DNA from: Variovorax sp. S12S4
GTDB taxonomy: Bacteria > Pseudomonadota > Gammaproteobacteria > Burkholderiales > Burkholderiaceae_C
NCBI RefSeq assembly: GCF_023195515.1
Contig: NZ_JALPKR020000002.1
Coordinates: 248,001 to 312,000, forward strand
DNA: 64,000 nt
Direction of reading: 5' to 3'
This document shows positions 23,717 through 32,828 of this stretch, in pieces; positions within the stretch are counted from its first letter, which is position 1, and every line of letters begins with the position of its first letter. The notes under the pieces were generated by a model. The model worked only from the letters and a program-made list of their open reading frames with translations. It made no database searches and was not told the origin of the DNA. The position numbers and the translations under genes are program-made.

Positions 23717-26700
23717 GGCTTCACCGCGGGCGTGGCGGCGGGCACCAGCTCGACTTCGATGTCCAGGTTGAAGAGCGGCGGCTCCTTGCGGCTTTCGCGC
23801 TGTTCGCCCAGTTGCTTCCAGCGCGAGAGCACAGCGGCCTTCACCGCATCGGTGCGCTGGCGGCCGAGCGATTCGGCTTCGCCGGGCGCGGCCTTGTAGG
23901 CCAGGCGCAGCACCGAGGCCTTCTCGGCCAGCACGTTCACCGTGCGGTCGAGTTCGGGCACGAAGCCGGCGCGCAGCGCGGCGTTGCCGTCTTCGAATGC
24001 AGCGCCTTGCAGCGCGAGGCGGACCACGCGGTGCACCGTGGCGCCGAAGTTCACCTTCAGCACCTTGCCGCGCGTGGCCCGCTCGGCGGCCGGGTTCTCG
24101 CTGGTGGTGCGGTAGCCAGAAGGCAGCGTGCGGTCGTCGAGCTTGAGCACCAGGTTGCTGCCGGTGCCTTCCTTCGGAATGGCGGCGCAGGCAATGTGGT
24201 AGCGGCCCTCAGCGTCGGTGGTCACCAGCACGCCGTTTACGGTGGCAATGCGCACGTTGGCGAGGCCGGGCTCGCCTTCGTCCTGGTAGCCGTTGGCGTT
24301 CTTGTCGTCGTAGACCTTGCCGATCACGTCGGTGCAGTCGAAGAGCGCGTCGGGCACCACGCGCACGGTGGCGGTGGCCAGGTTCGACAGCACGCGGCCG
24401 CCCACGCCCTGCGTGGCGATGACCTGATTGACGAACTCGCCCTCGCCCACGCCGACCCCCACGCCCGCGACCATCAGGTATTCCTTGGTCTCGTTGGGCG
24501 CGAAGTTCTGGCCGGGCACCACGACCTGGCGGCCGTTGATCTGCGGCACCACCGGCAGCGCCACGCCGCCCGGCATGGTGCGCACGGTGAGCGAGCCCTG
24601 CACGTAGCGGAAGCCCGGCGGCAGCGTGTCGACCACCGCCACGCCCGGCACGGGGTTGCCGCGGGTGTTGCGCGCCGTGATGCGGTAGGGCAGCAGCTCG
24701 CCCTTCTTCACCGTCAGCTTCGAGCTGGTCTTGCGCAGCTCGATGAGCGTGGCGTCCGACGGGTCGAGCGGAATGTTGTTGGCCACCACGTGCTGGCCGC
24801 CGCCGCCTGGCATCTGGAATGCCAGGTAGTAGCCGGCGCCGGGCACCAGCCCCGCGCCCGGGCTCACCACGCAGGGGTTGCTCTGCGCGGGTGCGGGTCC
24901 GTTCGCCGGTGCGGAGCACGACTGCGTGCCGAGTCCGCCCGCCGCCGGCGGGTAGATGGACGACGGCAGGTAGCTGCCCGGCGGTGTGACCGCCAGGCGG
25001 TACTCGCCCGCCGGTGCGCCCGGCAGCACGAAGAAGTCGTAGTAGCCGTTGGGGCCGGTGGTGTAGGTGTCGCGGCCGTCGAGCAGATGCTGTGCCGGAT
25101 CGAAGCCCGGCGGGCCGACCAGGCGCACCACGGCGCCGGGCACGGGCGTGCCGCTCACGCTGTCGTACACCACGCCACCCGGGTCGTACGGCAGGTCTTG
25201 CCGCTGCACGTTGGCGCCGGCGTTCACGCGCACCTTGATCGAGAAGCGCGGATCGCTCGCGGCCGGCGTGGGGTACGGGCCGCCCGCGCCGTTCTGCGCC
25301 GCATCGGTGGGCCACACGCCGCCGACAACGCGGCCGTCCGGCGAGCGGAAGCGCACGCGGTATTCGCCCGGCGTGAGGTCGCCGAAACGGTAGCTGCCGT
25401 CCGCGCCCGTGGTCACGGTGTAGAGCACGGTGGCCGCGGTTTCCGGGCAGGCGTTGCCGCCATCGGCACAGCGCATCAGCTCCACGGTCCAGCCTTCGCC
25501 TTGGCCTTCGCCGCTCTCGCGGCCGCGGTTGTGGTTCTGGTCGAACCACACGGTGCCGGTCAGCGAAGCAGGCAGGTTGTTGTGCTCGTTGAAGTCGTAG
25601 CCCGTGCCGTTGGCCGCCAGCGTGGTGAAGTTCACGCGGATCTGGTTGGTGCCCTGCGTGGAGCCGCCGAGCGTGCCGGGAATGGCAATGCCCTCGTCGT
25701 AGCCGCTGGGCTGCGTCTCGGTGACGGTGTAGCCGCCGCTGCCGGGCAACGGCAGGCCCGCGAGTTCGTAGCGGCCATCGGGGCCGGTCACGGCGGTGCG
25801 CGTGACGGGATTGCCCGCTGCGTCGGTGCCGGTGAGCGTGACGGTCACGCCGGCAATCGGAAGGTCTTGCGGTTCGCGCGTTCCGTTGCGGTTCGCGTCG
25901 TTGTAGACGGTGCCCGCAATGGATGCGCCGCGCTCGCCGAAGTTGTAGTCGTCGCCATTGCCGCCGCGGTACATGATGCCGGAGAGCACGTCGTTGCCGG
26001 GCTTGCCGACGGCCGTGCCATCGAGCGTGCCGACCGCGTCCAGGCCGTCCGCATATGTGACGGGCTGCGTCTCGCGCACGGTGTAGCCGGTGGCATCCGC
26101 CGGCAGCAGGCCGGTGAAGACATAGCGGCCGTTCGCATCGGTCACCACGGTGGCGTTCACCGCCAGCCCGCTGGCCGAGCGGCCGGTGAGCGTGAGGCTG
26201 ACGCCCGGAATACCCGGCTCGCCCGCCTGGCGAATGCCGTCGTTGTTGCTGTCGACGTAGACCCAGCCCGCGATCTGCCCGCCGCGCTCGCCGAAGTTGT
26301 AGTCGATGCCTGCGTCTTCCGATGCGAGCACCAGGGCGCCGAAGCGGTCGTTGACGCTGCCGGGGTTCAATGTGCCGCGCGGTGCGCCACCCACGGTGCC
26401 GAGCGACTCGGGACCATCGGCCACACCGTCGGGTTGCGTCTCGTCGATCTGGTAGGTGCCGGGCAGCAGCTTGTCGACCAGATAGCGGCCATCGGCGGCG
26501 GCCTGCACGGTGTGCGTGACCGGGTTGCCGAGGAAGTCGGTACCGGTCACGCGCACCGTGGTGCCCGCAATGCCGGGCTCCGCGGTGTCGCGGGTGCCGT
26601 TCGACGGTGCGACGTCGGCATACACGTAGCCAGACACGCTGGCCGGGCGCACGGCCGAGAAGTTGTTGGCGGCCGAACCCGCACCCGCCGCGGCGAGCAC

Positions 26701-29700
26701 GATGTTCTGGATGACGTTGGCATTGGAGCCGTTGGGCCCGTTCAGCACGCCGTTGCCGGCCGTGGGCACGGAGCCAGGCGTGCTGCCGGCGCCGCTCACA
26801 TTGCCGGCGCGCGTGATGCCGGGTTCGTAGCCCGCGGGCCGCGTCTCCGTCACCGTGTAGGTGCCGGGGGCGAGGTTCGCGAAGTTGTAGTCGCCGCTGG
26901 CGTCGGTGGTGGTGGTGCGTGTCACCGGCTGGCCGTTGACGTCCGTGCCCGTGAGCGTGATGGCCACGCCCGCGATTCCGGGCTCGGTGGCCGGCGCACC
27001 CTGCGCGCCGCTGCCGTCGCGGTCGTAGTACACGCGGCCCGAGATGCCCGCGGGCAGCAGCTCGCCGAAGTAGTACTCGCCCTGCGTGAGCGGCGGGTTG
27101 GTACCGGCGACGGTCACGCCCGTGATGCTGTTGCCGCCACCCTGCGCCGCGCCCGGTTGGCCGTTCGCGTTGGCCTTGCCCGGTGCGTAGTTGGTGGGCT
27201 GTGTTTCGGTGATGGTGTAGCCGCCGGGCGCCGAGGGCGGCACATTGCGGAACTCGTAGCCGCCGTCCGGGCCCGAGGGCACGGCGACGATGTTGACCGG
27301 GTTGCCCGCGGCATCGGTACCCGTGAGACGCAACTCCACGTTGGGAATGCCGGTGTCGCCCGCCTGCGGCACGCCGTCGTTGTTGCCGTCGACGAACACG
27401 CGCACCGGAATGCGGGTGAGCAGTTCGCCGAAGTCGTAGCCGGTGCCGTTCACGTTCGAGCGCAACGCGATGGCGCTCACCACGTCGTTGCCCGCGGTGC
27501 CGCCGGCCGTGCCGGCCGCATCGCTGCCATCCGCGAAGGCGGCGGGCTGCGTCTCGGTTACGGTGTAGCTACCGGGCGTGAGATTGTTGAATGCGTAGCT
27601 GCCTGTGCCGCTGGCCGTGGTGGCCGTGGTGGACACGGCATTGCCGAACATGTCGGTGCCGGTGAGCGTGACTGTCACGCCCGCGATGCCGGGGTCGCCC
27701 GCGCTCGCGGCATTGTTGTAGTCGGCATCGCGGTACACGCGGCCGGCAAGGCTCGCGGGGCGCACTTCGCCGAAGTTGTTGTTGGTCGAAGTGCCGCCCG
27801 TGCCGAGCACGATGGTGTCGATGCGGTTGGCGTTGGAGCCGTTCGGCCCGTTCGAGGTGCCCGCCGGCACGGTGCCGGCGGTGCTGCCCGCGCCGGTCAC
27901 GCCGCCTGCGCGGGTGATGCCCGGCTGGTAGGCGGCGGGCTGGTCCTCGGCCACGCTGTAGGTGCCCGCGGGCACGGTGAAGCTCCAGCGGCCGTCGGTG
28001 GCCGTGGTGGTGGTCAGCGAGACGGCGTTGCCCAGGCTGTCGGTGCCGGTCAGGCGCATCGTGACGCCGCCAATGCCAGGCTCGCCGGTGTCGATCTGGC
28101 CGTCGCCGTCCAGGTCTTCATACACGCGGCCGCTCAGCGCGCTGCTCTGCACGGTGATGCTGCCCTGGTTGAAGTTGTTGCCCGCGTTCGGATCGGAGCC
28201 GCCGTCGGTGTCGCCCGAGCCGGTGGTGACCAGGTGCGCGCGGTTGGTGAACTGCGTGCCGTTGGCCGGCGTGGTGCCCGTGGTGGTGCGCACCGGAATG
28301 CGCACGGTGGCCGTGCCGTTGGCCGGCATCGAGGTGATGGCGCAGCTCACGCTGTTGCCGCCGGCCGCGCCGGTGCAGGTGGGCGCGGCGGGCGTGAAGC
28401 TGCCGCCGGTCACGGTGAACACCGGCGTGCCCGTCAGCACGAGGCCCGCGGGCAGCGTGTCGGTGAAGCTCGTGGTCTCCGCGCTGTCGGGGCCGTTGTT
28501 GCGCAGCTGCACGAGCCAGTCGAAGCCCTGGCCGATTGCCACTGTGGTGAGCGGCGTTGCGGTGCCGGTGGAGACGGCCGTCTTGGAGGCCACCTGCACG
28601 TCGGCCTTGAAGCGGAACGTGGTGTTCTCGGCGACGGTGTTGTTGCCCTGGCTGGTGTCGAAGGCGTTGCGCGAGGCATCCACGAAGTCGACCGCCGCGC
28701 GGTTCTGGAAGGTGCCGCGCGAAACGCCGCGCAGGACCACCTGGAGTTGCAGCGTGTTCGGCTCGCCCGTGGCCCCTGTGCCGGTTCCGCCAATCGCCGG
28801 GATCGTGAACACGATCTGTCCGCCGGACGAACCGACCGCGGGTGTCGTGACGCCGACTCCGGCCGGCGCGCTGGCCGACACGAACGTGGGCGCCGGTTCA
28901 CCGTTGGTTCCCGCGGTGGGCAGGTTGTCGATGAGCCGCACGCCCTCGGCCGTCGATGCGCTGTTGTTCGAGACCGTGATCGTGTAGGTGACGTCGTCGC
29001 CCACGTTCACCGGGTCGACGTCGTCGCGTTTGGTCACCACCAGGTCGTACACAGGCGCAACCACGCTGGCACCTGCCGCTGCCTGGTTGTTGGCGGCGTT
29101 GCCTTCCGGCGTGGTGGTGCTGACGGCGACGTTGTTGGTAATGGTGGTGCCGTTGATCGCATAGAGCGGGCGCACCTCCACCGTGACCGTCTGCTGCTCG
29201 TTGCGCACGAGCGAACTCCAGGTGCACACGAGCTGGTTGTTGCCAGGGCCGGTCGGCTGCGTGGGATTGGGCGGGGGCGTGCAGCTGCCGCCGTTCGAGG
29301 CGATGGCCCTGATGAACATCAAGCCCGAGGGCAGCGTGTCGGTCACCTGCACGTTGTAGGCGCGGCTGAAGCTGTCCTCCTGCACGGACCGGTTGCGCGC
29401 GGTAAGGGTGTAGGTGAGCACCTGCCCGACGGGAACCGAGCCCGGGCTTGCGGTCTTGGTCACCGTCACGTCGGCCACGGCATTGAAGAAGCCGGTGGCG
29501 GAGCCGCTGTTGGTCACGCCCGCGTCGTCGAGCACGGGGTCGGCCGGCATGGCTGCGATGGCGCTCGCCTTGTTGGCGATCTGGAAGCTGTTGTCGGCAG
29601 CCGAAGCGCCGTCGCCGAAGTGCCGGGCCTGCACGCTGATCACCGGGCACAGCGGCACCGCTGTCACGGGGTCCGTGCTCGCACGGCACACCGGCAGCTG

Positions 29701-31758
29701 GGTGATGTTGCAGTTGGCGAGCGATGTGTCGCCCGCGCCGCCCGAAGGTGGGGGCAGCGTGCAGGCGCCGGCAAAGGTCGCGGCATTGGCGGTCTGCGAC
29801 ACCGCGGGCGTGCCCACCACCTGCAGGAAGCGGTCGCTGACCGCAACGTTCTGCGCCACCGAGGGACCGCTGTTGACCACCTCGATCTCCCAGGTGATCG
29901 CCTGGCCCGCGGTCTGGCGGTTGCCCGCGCTGTTGCCGATGCCCACCACGCGCTTCAAGACCTTGACATCGGCATAGTTGGCGCTGTCGTCCACGCCGGT
30001 GCCCAGGTTCACGCAGTCGTTGCCGGTGTTGGCGTCGGGGTCTGCGCCCGCAGTGGGCGCGCTCGCGGGCAGCGCCACGTTCACGCACATGCTGTTGACG
30101 ATGGGGGCATTGCCCGCCGGCACCGCGGGGATCGTGACGTTCACGGTCACGAAGCCGGCATTGCGCGCACTGCCGCCGCTCGAGGTGTCCACGGGAATGT
30201 CGGAAGCCAGCGTGCGCGTGCAGTTCACCGTGGCAGGCCCGTCGACGGGAGTCGTAACGGTGGAACCGCCCTTGGTGATCGTGCAGGTATAGCTCCCCGA
30301 ATTGAAGCTGTTGATGCGCACGCCGGCCGGCAGGTCGTCGACCAGGTTGACGGTGCTGCCCGCCAGGAGGCGCGTGCCGCCCAGGTTGGTGGCGCCCACC
30401 TGGTAGTCGAAGGGCTGGTTGATCGGCACGTTGTTCTGCGGCCAGCCGCGGCGCTTGTCGGCGCGGAAGTCGGTGGCGGAAGTCGCCACGTCGGCGGGCA
30501 CGCTGCCGGTGGCCGATGTCGGCACCGGACCGGCGGCGTTCACGGTCGCTTCGTTGACCACGCCGGTGCCGGCGGTCACGGCAGTGACGGGAACGACGAT
30601 GTTGCCGAGCGACTGGTTGGCACCGCCCGCGCCGCCGATGTCGGTGCGCGCGCAGCTCACCGTCTGGCCGGACACCGAGCAGGCCCATCCCGGTCCCGCG
30701 GTCACCGGGACATTGATCTGGAAGTTGGCCGGCAACGTATCGGTCACAGTCACGCCCGTGGGCGCGCTGCCGCTGTAGCGCGGCGTCAACGTGAAGTTGA
30801 AGCGCTGGCCCACAAGCAGCTGGCCGCCGTTGTGGGTCTTGGTCATCGAGAGCACGGTGCCCGCGGTGACCGTGGTGTTGGCGGTGGCGTTGTTGTTGGC
30901 GGGCACGCCGTCGCCGATCGAGCCTGCAGGCGCAATCGCCGGCTGGTGCGTGATGGTGGAACCCGCGGCCCCGGTGACCACGCCGTTGACGGTGATCGTG
31001 CGGCTGCCGTTGAGCGAAAGGACACCGACGTTGCAGGTCAGCTGGCTGCCGGCAATCGAGCAGCCCGAAGGCAGGCCGCTGCCCGAGACCGACAGGCCCG
31101 TTGGAATGTTGTAGGTCAGCGTCGAGCCCGAGCTCGCATCCGGCCCGTTGTTGGTGAGCGTGAAGGCAATCGGCACCGTCGCGCCGCTGGAGGCGGTGGC
31201 AGGCGCCGTGATGACCACGGCCACGTCGGCGCCCTGGTTCACGGTGATGGTCTTGGTTTCGCTTGCGCCGCCGCCCGCCGGAGTTGCGGTGACGCTCAAC
31301 GTGCCTTGCGAGACTGTGCGCAGCCGCAGTTCGAAATCGCGGGTCTGGTTGGCCGCGAGCGTGATGCCCGAGCAGGTGACCGTGCCGGGCCCGGCCTCGC
31401 CCACATTGACGGTCGAGCTGCAGCTACCCACCGGCACCGCACCCGTACCCATGTAGATGCTGTTGGCCGGAACGGTGTAGGTGAACGAGGTACCCGGCGC
31501 GCCGATCGGCAGGCTGTCGGTCTCGGCGATGGTCACCGTGCTGGTCACCGTGCCGCCGGCCGGAACGATGTTGGGCACATGCACCAGGCTGGAAACCTGC
31601 GGTATTGCATGGGCCGCTGTGGCAAGCAGCAAGCTTGCGAGCGGAACGGCGATGAGCGCCGGCATCCGTGCCATGCGACCACGCACTGCCTTCCGCGCAA
31701 GTTTGAAGAAATCGCTCGGCGCTTTCGCGCCCGACAAGATCGTTGGGGTGTTGGGCAT
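23713..31758 (-). CDS. Giant exported DUF11 / SdrD_B-like repeat protein (2681 aa)
   Basis: The ATG follows GAGGGA. A signal peptide ends at LLATAAHA. About seven DUF11-type domains (pattern ADVTVTK...D.LP.G) fill residues ~170-1200. Eight SdrD_B-like domains (pattern GRVY.D.D.DG....GEPGI.GV.v.LTGTD) fill ~1200-2150. Then come a transthyretin-like segment, one more DUF11 domain (~2330) and a ninth SdrD_B-like domain (VYDDKNANGYQDEGEPGL, ~2480). The tail is charged and helical. There is no LPXTG signal, so it is not sortase-anchored; the coupled OmpA-barrel gene is the likely anchor. Probable adhesin or surface fibre. Confidence 0.85.
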   Translation of the reverse strand: MPNTPTILSGAKAPSDFFKLARKAVRGRMARMPALIAVPLASLLLATAAHAIPQVSSLVHVPNIVPAGGTVTSTVTIAETDSLPIGAPGTSFTYTVPANSIYMGTGAVPVGSCSSTVNVGEAGPGTVTCSGITLAANQTRDFELRLRTVSQGTLSVTATPAGGGASETKTITVNQGADVAVVITAPATASSGATVPIAFTLTNNGPDASSGSTLTYNIPTGLSVSGSGLPSGCSIAGSQLTCNVGVLSLNGSRTITVNGVVTGAAGSTITHQPAIAPAGSIGDGVPANNNATANTTVTAGTVLSMTKTHNGGQLLVGQRFNFTLTPRYSGSAPTGVTVTDTLPANFQINVPVTAGPGWACSVSGQTVSCARTDIGGAGGANQSLGNIVVPVTAVTAGTGVVNEATVNAAGPVPTSATGSVPADVATSATDFRADKRRGWPQNNVPINQPFDYQVGATNLGGTRLLAGSTVNLVDDLPAGVRINSFNSGSYTCTITKGGSTVTTPVDGPATVNCTRTLASDIPVDTSSGGSARNAGFVTVNVTIPAVPAGNAPIVNSMCVNVALPASAPTAGADPDANTGNDCVNLGTGVDDSANYADVKVLKRVVGIGNSAGNRQTAGQAITWEIEVVNSGPSVAQNVAVSDRFLQVVGTPAVSQTANAATFAGACTLPPPSGGAGDTSLANCNITQLPVCRASTDPVTAVPLCPVISVQARHFGDGASAADNSFQIANKASAIAAMPADPVLDDAGVTNSGSATGFFNAVADVTVTKTASPGSVPVGQVLTYTLTARNRSVQEDSFSRAYNVQVTDTLPSGLMFIRAIASNGGSCTPPPNPTQPTGPGNNQLVCTWSSLVRNEQQTVTVEVRPLYAINGTTITNNVAVSTTTPEGNAANNQAAAGASVVAPVYDLVVTKRDDVDPVNVGDDVTYTITVSNNSASTAEGVRLIDNLPTAGTNGEPAPTFVSASAPAGVGVTTPAVGSSGGQIVFTIPAIGGTGTGATGEPNTLQLQVVLRGVSRGTFQNRAAVDFVDASRNAFDTSQGNNTVAENTTFRFKADVQVASKTAVSTGTATPLTTVAIGQGFDWLVQLRNNGPDSAETTSFTDTLPAGLVLTGTPVFTVTGGSFTPAAPTCTGAAGGNSVSCAITSMPANGTATVRIPVRTTTGTTPANGTQFTNRAHLVTTGSGDTDGGSDPNAGNNFNQGSITVQSSALSGRVYEDLDGDGQIDTGEPGIGGVTMRLTGTDSLGNAVSLTTTTATDGRWSFTVPAGTYSVAEDQPAAYQPGITRAGGVTGAGSTAGTVPAGTSNGPNGSNANRIDTIVLGTGGTSTNNNFGEVRPASLAGRVYRDADYNNAASAGDPGIAGVTVTLTGTDMFGNAVSTTATTASGTGSYAFNNLTPGSYTVTETQPAAFADGSDAAGTAGGTAGNDVVSAIALRSNVNGTGYDFGELLTRIPVRVFVDGNNDGVPQAGDTGIPNVELRLTGTDAAGNPVNIVAVPSGPDGGYEFRNVPPSAPGGYTITETQPTNYAPGKANANGQPGAAQGGGNSITGVTVAGTNPPLTQGEYYFGELLPAGISGRVYYDRDGSGAQGAPATEPGIAGVAITLTGTDVNGQPVTRTTTTDASGDYNFANLAPGTYTVTETRPAGYEPGITRAGNVSGAGSTPGSVPTAGNGVLNGPNGSNANVIQNIVLAAAGAGSAANNFSAVRPASVSGYVYADVAPSNGTRDTAEPGIAGTTVRVTGTDFLGNPVTHTVQAAADGRYLVDKLLPGTYQIDETQPDGVADGPESLGTVGGAPRGTLNPGSVNDRFGALVLASEDAGIDYNFGERGGQIAGWVYVDSNNDGIRQAGEPGIPGVSLTLTGRSASGLAVNATVVTDANGRYVFTGLLPADATGYTVRETQPVTYADGLDAVGTLDGTAVGKPGNDVLSGIMYRGGNGDDYNFGERGASIAGTVYNDANRNGTREPQDLPIAGVTVTLTGTDAAGNPVTRTAVTGPDGRYELAGLPLPGSGGYTVTETQPSGYDEGIAIPGTLGGSTQGTNQIRVNFTTLAANGTGYDFNEHNNLPASLTGTVWFDQNHNRGRESGEGQGEGWTVELMRCADGGNACPETAATVLYTVTTGADGSYRFGDLTPGEYRVRFRSPDGRVVGGVWPTDAAQNGAGGPYPTPAASDPRFSIKVRVNAGANVQRQDLPYDPGGVVYDSVSGTPVPGAVVRLVGPPGFDPAQHLLDGRDTYTTGPNGYYDFFVLPGAPAGEYRLAVTPPGSYLPSSIYPPAAGGLGTQSCSAPANGPAPAQSNPCVVSPGAGLVPGAGYYLAFQMPGGGGQHVVANNIPLDPSDATLIELRKTSSKLTVKKGELLPYRITARNTRGNPVPGVAVVDTLPPGFRYVQGSLTVRTMPGGVALPVVPQINGRQVVVPGQNFAPNETKEYLMVAGVGVGVGEGEFVNQVIATQGVGGRVLSNLATATVRVVPDALFDCTDVIGKVYDDKNANGYQDEGEPGLANVRIATVNGVLVTTDAEGRYHIACAAIPKEGTGSNLVLKLDDRTLPSGYRTTSENPAAERATRGKVLKVNFGATVHRVVRLALQGAAFEDGNAALRAGFVPELDRTVNVLAEKASVLRLAYKAAPGEAESLGRQRTDAVKAAVLSRWKQLGEQRESRKEPPLFNLDIEVELVPAATPAVKP
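25300..28150 (-). repeat. Tandem SdrD_B-like coding repeats (eight copies)
   Basis: Eight diverged repeats of roughly 110-150 codons lie in the giant surface gene. Each opens with a calcium-loop-like D-x-D/N-x-(D/N)-G segment and contains V.LTGTD and a TVTETQP motif. Divergence between copies shows old duplications rather than recent slippage. Confidence 0.75.
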
Positions 31759-31981
31759 CCCGTCCCTCGTAATGGCTCTGATGGCCCTGGCACCGTGCGT
31801 TCTGGCGCCGCGGAATGCGGCGCAGGTGTCCAGGAAAGAGCGCGATTCTTCGAGGGAGGGCCCTAGCAGGCTTTTGCCGCTCCGGACGAAATGTTTCCCC
31901 GAACTGACATTTGTTTACGATTGCAAAGGAACGTGAATTCCGTCACACGCGTTTTCCCGGAGGTCGCCCTACGCTAGACGA
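31759..31981. promoter_or_regulatory. Divergent intergenic region, surface module versus two-component genes
   Basis: A 223-base spacer separates the giant repeat gene (left) from the response regulator (right). It contains a perfect 7-base hairpin GCGCCGC-GGAAT-GCGGCGC at 31805-31823 in the leader of the left gene and an AT-richer patch near 31,905-31,930. The response regulator ATG has no clear ribosome site. No certain promoter was identified. Confidence 0.4.
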
Positions 31982-32821
31982 ATGTCTTACTGGTCCTCCA
32001 TTCCACCGCGGCGTGCGCACATCCTGCTGGTGGACGACAACATCGACGAGCTGCAGCTTCTGCTGGCTGCCTTGCGGGGTGAGGGGCATCGCATCAGCAT
32101 GGCTTTCGACGCCATGCAGGGCTACAGGCGGGCAACGGCCCTGCAGCCCGACCTGATCCTGCTGGACGTGCGCATGGGCGGCGCTGACGGCTTTGCCGCG
32201 TGCCGGCTGCTGAAGGCCGACCACGCCACGGCGCACATCCCGGTGATCTTCGTGACGTCCTGCTGCTCGGTTTCGGAAAGACTGACGGGCCTGCACGAAG
32301 GCGCGGTCGACTACATCCTCAAGCCCTACGAGCCCGCCGAAGTGCTGGCGCGCGTTTCGGTGCACCTGGTGCTGGCCAGCAGCAAGCACGCGCACGCGGC
32401 CGCCTCAGGCGAAGAAACATCGCCCGATGCGCCAAGGGAAGCCGGTCCCGACCGGGTCATCGCATTGGCGGCCCAACGCATCGTGACGTCGGACCTGGCG
32501 AACGTGCCCCCGCTGCCGGAACTGGCCGCACGCGTGGGCACGCATGAAAAGCGCCTCTCGCGCGTGTTTCGCGAACTGACCGGCCGCACGGTGTTCGAGT
32601 TCGTGCGCGAGGCCCGGCTCTCCGAGGCGCGCCGGCTGCTCGCGGAATCGGCGCTGAGCGTCGAGGAAGTGGGCCTTGCGGTCGGGTTCTCGAGCGCCGC
32701 CAATTTTTCGACTGCGTTCCGCGAGCGTTTCCAGACGACGCCGAGCGGCTTTCGCAGCACGCTTGGAGCCAAGGCGGCGCCGTCGCCCCTGCCGCTGCCC
32801 CTGCCTGTCTCCGAGGCCTGA
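31982..32821 (+). CDS. Response regulator with AraC-type DNA-binding domain
   Basis: 279 residues. The receiver domain spans ~1-125 (ILLVDDNIDE acidic pocket, phospho-acceptor Asp in LILLDVRMGG, Lys in YILKPYEP). The C-terminal part (~165-265) is an AraC-type double helix-turn-helix (VEEVGLAVGFSSAANFSTAF, RFQTTPSGFR). The sensor kinase gene starts seven bases after its stop, so the two form a two-component system. The regulator faces the giant surface-protein gene and may control it. Confidence 0.93.
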   Translation: MSYWSSIPPRRAHILLVDDNIDELQLLLAALRGEGHRISMAFDAMQGYRRATALQPDLILLDVRMGGADGFAACRLLKADHATAHIPVIFVTSCCSVSERLTGLHEGAVDYILKPYEPAEVLARVSVHLVLASSKHAHAAASGEETSPDAPREAGPDRVIALAAQRIVTSDLANVPPLPELAARVGTHEKRLSRVFRELTGRTVFEFVREARLSEARRLLAESALSVEEVGLAVGFSSAANFSTAFRERFQTTPSGFRSTLGAKAAPSPLPLPLPVSEA

Positions 32822-32828
32822 GGCGGCC

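Noticed and set aside
25300..28150. Regular repeats considered as a CRISPR array
   Set aside because: Units are 330-450 bases, diverged and in one reading frame with clear SdrD_B-like domains; there are no constant short repeats or cas genes.
23674..31866. 2730-codon open frame on the plus strand opposite the giant surface gene
   Set aside because: Stop-free only because of GC-rich codon bias. The minus strand has signal peptide and domain repeats; this frame is low-complexity Ala/Gly/Arg/His.
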